This document shows, piece after piece, positions 50,473-57,402 of a stretch of DNA of 64,000 nucleotides. Source of the stretch: Kibdelosporangium banguiense (lineage in GTDB: Bacteria > Actinomycetota > Actinomycetes > Mycobacteriales > Pseudonocardiaceae); contig NZ_JAGINW010000001.1 of NCBI RefSeq assembly GCF_017876405.1, forward strand, positions 5,779,203-5,843,202, in the 5' to 3' direction. The notes beneath the pieces are model-generated. The model was not told the origin of the DNA, did not search any database, and saw nothing but the letters and a program-made list of their open reading frames with translations. Each line of letters begins with the position of its first letter. The first letter of the stretch is position 1. Position numbers and translations under genes: made by a program.

Positions 50473-51884
50473 GAACCGGGCTGCCCCGCACGACGCAGTT
50501 GCTCTTTGGCCACCCGCTCGGACGGTGTTCGCGGCAGGTCGTCACGGAATTCCCAGAATCGGGGGACTTTGAACGAGGCCAGTCGCTGTGAGCAGTACTC
50601 GGTCAGTTCACTCTCCGCGGCGGTCGCGACGAGGAATGCCTTGACTTCCTCGCCGCGGATCTCGTCGGGGACGCCGATCACCGCTGCGAGCTGGACTCCG
50701 GGGTGGCTCATCAGCACTTCCTCGACTTCGTGCGCCGCGATGTTCTCGCCGCTGCGCCGGATTGTGTCCTTGATCCGGCCGAGGTGGTAGACGCGACCGT
50801 CGTCGTCGATTCGGGCGCGATCACCTGTTCGGAACCAGCCGTCGGTGAACACATCCGGCTCGCCGAGGTAGCCGTCCATCATTCCGGGACCACGCAACAA
50901 CAATTCGCCGTCCACGATTTTGGCTTCGCGGCGCGCCGCCGGTCTGCCGAGGCATCCCGTGCCGACGAAGGCGTCGTGGTCCTCGTCGGTGATTTTGATA
51001 TCCGCGCCGGTCTCGGTCATGCCGAAGGCCTCGTACCATTTCACGCCCCATCGCCGTTCCAGTTCCGCGTGCGACGAGGGCGGAATGGCGGAACTCTGGA
51101 TCACCCGGACGTGGTGATCGCGATCAGCCGGATCGGACGGCATCTTCAGCAGCAATGCCGGCATCGCGCCGAGACAGTAGAAATACGTCACCTTGTGCTC
51201 GCGCACCTTCGCCCAGAAACTCGACGGGTGGAAACCGTCCAGTACGACGAGTCTCGCACCGGACAGCAACGCGGCCACCACGTTCCACTGTGGATCGATG
51301 TAGTGGAACGGCTGCGCGGTCAGCATGGTGTCCTGGTCGTTCAGGTTCGGGAAACCCTCGACCATGCTCCCGCCGATCTGCGACCAGTACCGGTGCGACA
51401 GCACGCATCCCTTGGGGCGCCCGGTGGTCCCGGAGGTGTACTGGATGTTCACCGTGTGGTCGGGGTTCACCGGTTGCTGCACGAAACCCGGCTGGCACAC
51501 CAGGGTTTCGACGTAGTGCGTGGCCGGCGCGCCGATCGATTCGAGCAGCGGCCGGAACTCCTCGGTGGTGACCACAGCCACGGCGCCCGACGACTGCAGC
51601 ACATGTGTCGCGTCCACCGAGCGGTATTTCACGTTCAGCGGGATCATCGCCGCGCCCAGCTTCATCAGCGCGAACCAGACCAGTGGGAACTCAGGCTGGT
51701 TGCGCAGCAGCACCGCGACCCGGTCGCCTGCTCGGATTCCTTTGTCCCGCAATGCCTGGGCGTAACCGGACGTCAACGAGTCGACCTCGGCGAAGGTGAG
51801 ATGCGTGTCTGGATCGAACGTCCACGCGGTCGTCGCCGGCCAGCGTCGGGCGGCCTCACGCAGCGCGGTAACCAGATCAGCCAT
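50460..51884 (-). CDS. Acyl-CoA synthetase / AMP-forming ligase
   Basis: A 474-residue adenylating enzyme of the ANL superfamily. A3 motif YTSGTTGRPKG (about 149-159), A5 YEAFGMTETG, A7 TGDRARID, A8 GRIKDTIRRSGENI, and the A10 Lys in PRTPSERVAKEQ. It activates a fatty or other carboxylic acid to its CoA thioester. It overlaps the upstream enoyl-CoA hydratase gene by 8 bp and likely works with it in acid breakdown. It is shorter than long-chain FadD, so a short, aromatic or carnitine-like acid is possible. Confidence 0.92.
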   Translation of the reverse strand: MADLVTALREAARRWPATTAWTFDPDTHLTFAEVDSLTSGYAQALRDKGIRAGDRVAVLLRNQPEFPLVWFALMKLGAAMIPLNVKYRSVDATHVLQSSGAVAVVTTEEFRPLLESIGAPATHYVETLVCQPGFVQQPVNPDHTVNIQYTSGTTGRPKGCVLSHRYWSQIGGSMVEGFPNLNDQDTMLTAQPFHYIDPQWNVVAALLSGARLVVLDGFHPSSFWAKVREHKVTYFYCLGAMPALLLKMPSDPADRDHHVRVIQSSAIPPSSHAELERRWGVKWYEAFGMTETGADIKITDEDHDAFVGTGCLGRPAARREAKIVDGELLLRGPGMMDGYLGEPDVFTDGWFRTGDRARIDDDGRVYHLGRIKDTIRRSGENIAAHEVEEVLMSHPGVQLAAVIGVPDEIRGEEVKAFLVATAAESELTEYCSQRLASFKVPRFWEFRDDLPRTPSERVAKEQLRRAGQPGSEPS

Positions 51885-52620
51885 GGCCGAACTCCTTACG
51901 CGGTGCCTCGTTCTCGCCCGATGTCGTGGTCAGGATGGCGTGCTCGACCTCGTTGGCCAGCGCTTGATCCAGGGTGGCGTCCAGGCCGAGATCCAGTACC
52001 CGCTTGGCCAGGCTCGCTGCGACTGCGGGCCGGCCGGCGATCCGGGTTGCCAGCTCCCATGCAGTGTCCTCGTGTTGACCTGCGGAAACAACACGGTTGA
52101 TCAAGCCGAGCGCGGCGGCCTCAGCGGCCGAGATCCGGTCGCCGAGCAGGAGCATCTCCTTCGCTCGGGGCAGGCCGACGAGCTTGGGCAGCAGCGCGGA
52201 GATGCCGCCGGTCACGCTGAGGCCTACACCGACCTCGGGGAACCCGAACTGGGCGGTCTCGTCGGCGATGATCAGGTCGCAGCCCAGCGCGAACTCGCAG
52301 CCCGCGCCCAGTGCGTAGCCGTGGACAGCCGCGATCACGATGCCGGGGAAGCTGCGAATGCGCCGTGTGACGTCCTGAATCCGCTCGAGACGACGGCGTG
52401 TGTCCAGCGCGCTCTCGACCGGCAGCGGTTCTTTGAGGTCGTGACCGGCGCAGAAGGCCCGGCCGCGCCCGGCCAGCACGATCACCCGCGCGTCACGCGC
52501 TTGGTCGAACGCGCTCACCAACTGCTCGGTCAACGCGGTGTTCACGGCGTTGAGGCGTTCCGGCCGGTTGAGGTGCAGGCGGGCGACGCCGTCCTGGCAC
52601 TCGTAGTCGACTCCCACCAC
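51877..52620 (-). CDS. Enoyl-CoA hydratase/isomerase
   Basis: A 247-residue crotonase-fold enzyme. Oxyanion-hole motifs are GRAFCAGHDL (about 53-62) and YALGAGCEFALGCDLIIA (about 100-118). The acid/base residues of true hydratases are not both evident, so the reaction could be hydration, isomerisation or another crotonase reaction. GTG at 52620 after GAGGAAG. First gene of the operon with the ligase; a perfect palindrome upstream suggests TetR control. Confidence 0.9.
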   Translation of the reverse strand: MVGVDYECQDGVARLHLNRPERLNAVNTALTEQLVSAFDQARDARVIVLAGRGRAFCAGHDLKEPLPVESALDTRRRLERIQDVTRRIRSFPGIVIAAVHGYALGAGCEFALGCDLIIADETAQFGFPEVGVGLSVTGGISALLPKLVGLPRAKEMLLLGDRISAAEAAALGLINRVVSAGQHEDTAWELATRIAGRPAVAASLAKRVLDLGLDATLDQALANEVEHAILTTTSGENEAPRKEFGHG

Positions 52621-52632
52621 ACTTCCTCTCGT

Positions 52633-52650
52633 CTATCGATCGATCGATAG
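52633..52650. promoter_or_regulatory. Perfect 18-bp palindrome, TetR operator
   Basis: CTATCGATCGATCGATAG lies between the divergent enoyl-CoA hydratase (start 52620) and TetR (start 52702) genes. Such sites are typical for acyl-CoA-responsive TetR repressors in actinobacteria. It would control both promoters. Confidence 0.8.
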
Positions 52651-52701
52651 AATCTGAAGGTAGGTGTGCAGTACGGTGCCGGTCAAGAGAGCGGAGTGGT
52701 G

Positions 52702-53334
52702 ATGTCTGAGACGACGGAACGCCGGGTCCGGCAGGCGGCGATCGAACTGTTCGCCACGCGGGGGTTCCACGGCACCGGCATCCGCGACCTCGCCGAGGCG
52801 GCCGGGCTGTCATCGGCGACGCTGTACCACTACATGGGCACAAAAGAGGACCTGCTGGCGTCGATCATGCGGGTCAGCCTGGAGCGTGTGCTCGATAATG
52901 CGGCCCGATTGCTCGCGGACGTCACCTCGCCGGTGGAGCGGATTGCCCGGCTCATTGCACTGCACGTGATGACGCACGCCGAGCAGAAGCTGGAGACCAG
53001 GGTGGTCGACGGCGAGATCCGGGCGTTGTCCGAATCGCGGCGGCCGGAGATCGTGGCGTTGCGTGATCAGTACGAGGATCTCTGGCAGGACGCGATCGAC
53101 ACCGGCTGCCGTGAGGGCCTGCTGCGGACCAGCGCACCACGCGTGGCCAGGCTCGCGCTGCTGGAGATGTGCAGCGGCATTTCGCACTGGTATTCCGCGG
53201 ATGGACCGCTGAAGCTGGACGACCTTGCCGCGCATTACATCGAGATGGCCCTCGGAGCACTCGGCGCGAACTGCTCGATTGAGTCGGTGCATTCAGTCGT
53301 CATCGACGTACAAGCGGTTACGAGAGCTCCATAG
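52702..53334 (+). CDS. TetR-family regulator of acyl-CoA genes
   Basis: A 210-residue TetR protein. The helix-turn-helix region (about 8-55) is AAIELFATRGFHGTGIRDLA, then LSSATLYHYMGTKEDLLASI. The C-terminal domain resembles TetR regulators of lipid breakdown (KstR2-like). ATG at 52702 chosen, GCGGAG upstream. It is divergent from the crotonase/ligase operon with the palindrome between them, so it most likely represses that operon until an acyl-CoA binds. Confidence 0.9.
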   Translation: MSETTERRVRQAAIELFATRGFHGTGIRDLAEAAGLSSATLYHYMGTKEDLLASIMRVSLERVLDNAARLLADVTSPVERIARLIALHVMTHAEQKLETRVVDGEIRALSESRRPEIVALRDQYEDLWQDAIDTGCREGLLRTSAPRVARLALLEMCSGISHWYSADGPLKLDDLAAHYIEMALGALGANCSIESVHSVVIDVQAVTRAP

Positions 53335-53363
53335 TGGGTGGTCGCCACTCGGCAACCACCCAC
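53334..53363. terminator. Hairpin terminator between convergent genes
   Basis: GTGGGTGGT (53334-53342) pairs with ACCACCCAC (53355-53363), loop 12 nt, between the TetR stop and the SecDF stop. Confidence 0.7.
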
Positions 53364-53368
53364 CAGGG

Positions 53369-55609
53369 TCAGACCACGGCGCCGTTTCCTGTGCGAGCGC
53401 GTGGTTTCGGGCGGGTTGTTGCGGCACGCCGGGGTGACCGCTGTTCCAGCAGAATCGCCATCGGACCGGCGGTCGCCACTGTGGAAACAGTTCCGGCGAC
53501 CAGGCCCAACAGCAATGCCAGGGCGAAGTCCGCCAGCGAACCGTCGCCCAGCACAAGCAGAGCCCCGAGAACAAAGAGGACACCGATACCGGTGTTCACC
53601 GTTCTGGGCAACGTCTGCAGGACCGCGGCGCCGACCACACGGGAGAACGGATCTTTCTGGCGTTTGCCGCGCAGTTCACGGACACGGTCGAACACCACGA
53701 CGGAGTCGTTGACCGAATAGCCGATGACAGTCAGCAAAGCCGCCAGGAACACACCGTCCATGGTTTTGCCGAGCCATGCGAAAACGCCGAGGATCAGCAG
53801 CACATCCTGGGCCAGGGCAACGACAACGGCCACGCCGAACCGCCAGTCGAAGCGGATCGCGAGGTAGGCCAGCTGGGCCAGTACGGCCAGACCGAGCGCG
53901 ATCAGGGCCTTGGTCCGCAGTTCGGCGCCGAGGCTCGGCCCGATCTGCTCGTCCCGGATCTGGGTCGCCGAGCCGCTCACGGACGCCACGGCAGCCCGGA
54001 TACGTTCCGCCGCAGGCTGATCCACCGGTTCGGTCCGCACGGAAACCGCGTTGTCACCCGAGGTCTGGACAACCGCACGCGGGAAGCCGGCATCGTTGAC
54101 GGCAGTCCGGACCCGGTCGGCATCCACGGCTCCAGGCGTGCTGTACTCCAGCACCCGGCCGCCGGTGAACTCCACGCCCAGGCTCGGGCCGGCGAAGATC
54201 ATGCCCGCCAGGGCGATCATGATCGCAGTCCCCGCGCCCACCAGCCAACGGCGAGGCTTGGCCAGGAAATCGGGATTCTGGCGATTGACCCAGCGCCGCA
54301 CGCCGCCGTCGTGCGTCAGGCCCGACAGACGCGGCTTTCTCACCAGCCTGAGCAGGACTCGGGTCAGGACCAGGGTCGTGAACAAGGACACGAGCACACC
54401 AACGGTCAGTGTGACGCCAAAACCTTGCACTGGGCCCGAAGCCAGCAGGAACAACAGGCCTGCGGCGAGCAATGTGGTGACATTGGAGTCGACGATCGCC
54501 GACAATGCACCGCGGAAACCGCGTTCAATCGCCTGGGGCAATGCGGATTTGCGTTCTTCACGGGCGCGCTCGAACACCAGCACGGTCGCGTCCACAGCCA
54601 TCCCGATGGCGAGCACGAACCCGGCCAGGCCCGGCAGCGTGAGCGTCGCCCCGATCGCGAGCAGTGCGGCATAGGAAACCAAGGCGTAGCAGGCCAAAGC
54701 GAACACAGCGAGCAATCCGGCCAGCCAGTACACCGCCACCAGGAACACCGCGGTCAGCACGAGCCCGATCACCGCGGCGCGGGCGCTGTCCTCGATCGCG
54801 GCCGCGCCCAGCGCGGGGCCGACCGTCCGCTGCTCGATGACCTCGACCGGCACCGGAAGCGCACCGGCTTTGATCAGCAACGCCAGATCTTTCGCCTCAG
54901 CGGGGGAGAACTGGCCGGTGATCTGCATCTTGTCGCCGATCATCCCGACATTGCACGAGGTGTTGAGGTCGACCTGAGGTGACGAGATCACCTTGTCGTC
55001 CAGCACGATCGCGACCCGTCGTAACGGATCGCCGGGCGCAGCGCACGCGGCCTTCGCGGTCAATTGCTCCCACGATCGGGCGGCATCACTGGTGAAGTCG
55101 ACGGCGACGAACCAGCCTGGCCCGGCCTGTGTGTTGGTCTGCCCAGACGCGTCCTCGATTCCCTCGCCGCTGAGCGCAGCAGGCCCCAGCCGTAGCTTCT
55201 GCCCGCTCTCGTCAGGCAGAACGCGGTCGGCCTGGCCTTCACCGACACCGAGAACAGGATGGAACGACAGCTGTGCGGTCCGGCCGATCGCGGCGACGGC
55301 CTCTTCGGGATTCTGCAGTCCAGGCAGCTCGACGATGATCCGGTTGTCACCCGAGCGGGCCAGCATCGGCTCGGCCACGCCGAGCGCGTCCACCCTGCGG
55401 CGCAACACTTCCAGCGTCCGGTCAGTCGCCTCGGCGTCGGCCTCGGCAGTGGGCGAGTCATGGGTTTCCAGTACGACCTGCGTGCCGCCACGCAGGTCCA
55501 GCCCCAGCCGGGGCGCAGTGGTCAGGACAAGATAAACGGACGCGGCAAGGACAAAGAGGGACGCTACAAGGCGTCCGGCCATGCCTTGCCGCGCGGGCGC
55601 GCGCGACAA
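53369..55609 (-). CDS. Fused SecDF protein-export protein
   Basis: A 746-residue SecD-SecF fusion with about 12 membrane helices. SecD part: LGLDLRGGTQVVLE and the extracytoplasmic P1 region. SecF part (from about residue 450): LGVEFTGGRVLEYS and YSVNDSVVVFDRVRELRG. SecDF uses the proton gradient to pull exported proteins through SecYEG. Actinobacteria usually have separate secD and secF near ruvABC; a fused copy alone here looks like an accessory paralog. I take the TTG at 55609 (GAGGAG at 7 bp); an ATG nine codons on is the alternative. Confidence 0.88.
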   Translation of the reverse strand: MSRAPARQGMAGRLVASLFVLAASVYLVLTTAPRLGLDLRGGTQVVLETHDSPTAEADAEATDRTLEVLRRRVDALGVAEPMLARSGDNRIIVELPGLQNPEEAVAAIGRTAQLSFHPVLGVGEGQADRVLPDESGQKLRLGPAALSGEGIEDASGQTNTQAGPGWFVAVDFTSDAARSWEQLTAKAACAAPGDPLRRVAIVLDDKVISSPQVDLNTSCNVGMIGDKMQITGQFSPAEAKDLALLIKAGALPVPVEVIEQRTVGPALGAAAIEDSARAAVIGLVLTAVFLVAVYWLAGLLAVFALACYALVSYAALLAIGATLTLPGLAGFVLAIGMAVDATVLVFERAREERKSALPQAIERGFRGALSAIVDSNVTTLLAAGLLFLLASGPVQGFGVTLTVGVLVSLFTTLVLTRVLLRLVRKPRLSGLTHDGGVRRWVNRQNPDFLAKPRRWLVGAGTAIMIALAGMIFAGPSLGVEFTGGRVLEYSTPGAVDADRVRTAVNDAGFPRAVVQTSGDNAVSVRTEPVDQPAAERIRAAVASVSGSATQIRDEQIGPSLGAELRTKALIALGLAVLAQLAYLAIRFDWRFGVAVVVALAQDVLLILGVFAWLGKTMDGVFLAALLTVIGYSVNDSVVVFDRVRELRGKRQKDPFSRVVGAAVLQTLPRTVNTGIGVLFVLGALLVLGDGSLADFALALLLGLVAGTVSTVATAGPMAILLEQRSPRRAATTRPKPRARTGNGAVV

Positions 55610-55658
55610 AGGAAGTCTCCTCAAACAAGGGGGGTCCGACAGGGAAGCGAAGTGCCTG

Positions 55659-56006
55659 TCAGACCGGAGGAGCGCGATTGCCGGTGGCCGGAAGCTGGGC
55701 CTCGCGGGTGACCTGCGGGCCGTCCTCGTGCACGACGCCGAGCCGCGCCAGCATTGGCCCCGCGCTGGGCTGAAGCGTGAACTCAGCCGAGCTCTGGACC
55801 TTCAGCAACGTCGGATCGGCCACCGGCCGGCCCATCACGCGGCCGGGCGGTATGGCGCTGACGACCACCTCGTGCTGGATCGTCGCGTCTTTCGACTCGT
55901 CCGAAGGCGCCGACACGATGGCGTGTGGCGAGACCGAGATCCCGACGGCCATCAAAACGGCAGCCAGCATCAGCAGGACCAACCGGCCTGCTCGTGCGGC
56001 TGCCAT
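55659..56006 (-). CDS. Small exported or membrane-anchored protein upstream of SecDF
   Basis: A protein of about 115 residues with an N-terminal hydrophobic helix (about 7-28, RLVLLMLAAVLMAVGISVSP), then a polar extracytoplasmic domain with HEVVVSAIPPGRVMGRPVAD. It lies 50 bp upstream of the fused SecDF on the same strand, so it is probably co-transcribed. Family not recognised. It may be a SecDF partner or simply an exported protein. The start could also be the GTG two codons earlier. Confidence 0.6.
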   Translation of the reverse strand: MAAARAGRLVLLMLAAVLMAVGISVSPHAIVSAPSDESKDATIQHEVVVSAIPPGRVMGRPVADPTLLKVQSSAEFTLQPSAGPMLARLGVVHEDGPQVTREAQLPATGNRAPPV

Positions 56007-56090
56007 GATCACCTACCACTGGGCACAGGGACATACCTTGAATACCACAGAAGTGGGGACGAGTGGCCCGCGTCTGATAGACAACCGGGC

Positions 56091-56495
56091 ATGTCCATTG
56101 ACCAACAGGCCACATCGATGTTCCGGGAACTCATGCCGTTCACGGCCGAACTGGAGATCGAGGTGGTCAGCCAGTCCAAAGAGGAGATGGTCAGCCGCTT
56201 CGCGTGGGCGCCGTCCCGCTGTACCGTCGGCGGCGCCCTGCACGGCGGCGCGGTGATGACCCTGGCCGACGCCAACGCCGCCACCCTGGCCTTCCTCAAC
56301 CTGCCCGAAGGCGCGCAGGGCACGACCACCATCGAGTCGAAGACGAACTTCCTGCGTGCCATCCGCTCGGGTTACGCCACTGCCCGCTCCCGGCTGCTGC
56401 ACGGCGGCCGCCGGATCATCGTCATCGAAACCGACGTCGTCGACGACTCCGGCAAGCTCGCCGCCCGCGTCACCCAGACACAGGCCGTGCTGTGA
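56091..56495 (+). CDS. Hotdog-fold thioesterase (PaaI family)
   Basis: A 134-residue PaaI-type thioesterase: LHGGAVMTLADANAATLAFL contains the HGG motif on the central helix, then TTTIESKTNFLRAIRSG. It hydrolyses acyl- or aryl-CoA thioesters. ATG at 56091 chosen by family length; SD is weak. Monocistronic, divergent from the small gene upstream of SecDF. Confidence 0.88.
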   Translation: MSIDQQATSMFRELMPFTAELEIEVVSQSKEEMVSRFAWAPSRCTVGGALHGGAVMTLADANAATLAFLNLPEGAQGTTTIESKTNFLRAIRSGYATARSRLLHGGRRIIVIETDVVDDSGKLAARVTQTQAVL

Positions 56496-56513
56496 ACCCC
56501 GTCTTCGAGGAGA

Positions 56514-57020
56514 TCACGTAGCGCGGACGGTCGCGGTCAGTGCCACGTCGATGAATCTGCCGATGAGCAAGCGCGGCGCGCGGATGCCGATGGGTTTGCG
56601 GTCGAACCTCGCCGTGACTGTGAGGGTTGCAGTGGCGGGGTCGGTTGTGGACAAGGTGACGTCGCCGGAGACTGGGACCGCGATGTTGCGGACGCGCAGG
56701 CGGCCCGTGACGTGCCAGCCGGTTTCGGTCGGGGTGATGGTGCGGGACGCGAAGGTCATGGTCGGGTGGTTTTCGAGGTCGAGCAGGCTGGGTTTGCGCA
56801 GATCCTTGTCGCGGCGGTCGTTGCCGGTGGCGATTGCGCCGAGGTCGAGGCTGCCGTGCACGTCGGCCGGCCGGCCGTCGTCGGAGACCTCGAGAGTGCC
56901 TTCGAGCAGGGGGACTGTGCCGTGGACTGTGCGGCCGAGGTTGCCGACGCGGAAGGTCGCGGTGCTTGCCGCCGGGTCGAGCTGCCAGGTGCCGGCCGAC
57001 AGGGCGAGGGTCGTGGTCAT
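56514..57020 (-). CDS. YceI-family protein
   Basis: A 168-residue lipocalin-like YceI protein without a signal peptide. Motifs: WQLDPAASTATFRVGNLGRT at the start, then DKDLRKPSLLDLENHPTMTF and a C-terminal strand. YceI proteins bind isoprenoid or other lipophilic chains. It follows the gene at 57022 with a 1-bp gap, so the two form an operon. Convergent with the thioesterase gene. Confidence 0.9.
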   Translation of the reverse strand: MTTTLALSAGTWQLDPAASTATFRVGNLGRTVHGTVPLLEGTLEVSDDGRPADVHGSLDLGAIATGNDRRDKDLRKPSLLDLENHPTMTFASRTITPTETGWHVTGRLRVRNIAVPVSGDVTLSTTDPATATLTVTARFDRKPIGIRAPRLLIGRFIDVALTATVRAT

Positions 57021-57021
57021 G

Positions 57022-57324
57022 TCATTCTCCTTCGGGGTACATGGCGACTACGGGGTAGATCTCGACTCGGTCGGCTCCGGCCAGCAGCGCGGGGTCCTCG
57101 CCCGGCAGCAGCTTGCTGTTGATGATCGCCTTCTGGGCGTCAAGCAGGATCTGCTCGGAGTCGGCGAGCGTGACGATCACCTGGGAGCCGTCGTCGCGAC
57201 GCAGCACATAGGCGCGTACGTCGAAGTCGTGCATCAGGGGCACGATCCGCTCCCGGGCGGCGAATTCGTCGGCGGCGACCTCGGCCGGGGTGCGCGGGTT
57301 GAAGTAAGTCAGCTGTGCGTACAT
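57022..57324 (-). CDS. Small protein of unknown function in YceI operon
   Basis: A 100-residue protein beginning MYAQLTYFNPRTPAEVAADE, with strand-helix patterns suggestive of a dimeric alpha-beta barrel (VRAYVLRRDDGSQVIVTLAD, VEIYPVVAMYP). No catalytic motif. First gene of the YceI operon and divergent from the LAL regulator at 57403. A 9-bp-arm palindrome lies in the shared promoter gap. Confidence 0.78.
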   Translation of the reverse strand: MYAQLTYFNPRTPAEVAADEFAARERIVPLMHDFDVRAYVLRRDDGSQVIVTLADSEQILLDAQKAIINSKLLPGEDPALLAGADRVEIYPVVAMYPEGE

Positions 57325-57355
57325 GCCGGAAGTCTCTGGCCGGCGCCCCGCGAGC

Positions 57356-57377
57356 AGTTCAGTACGAGTACTGAACT
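57356..57377. promoter_or_regulatory. Operator palindrome GTTCAGTA-N4-TACTGAAC
   Basis: A perfect inverted repeat, 9-bp arms counting the flanking A/T pair, in the 78-bp gap between the divergent genes at 57324 and 57403. It is the likely target of the LAL regulator or another repressor controlling the YceI operon. Confidence 0.7.
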
Positions 57378-57402
57378 TGCCCCCGTATGGCGATACTGAG
57401 GC

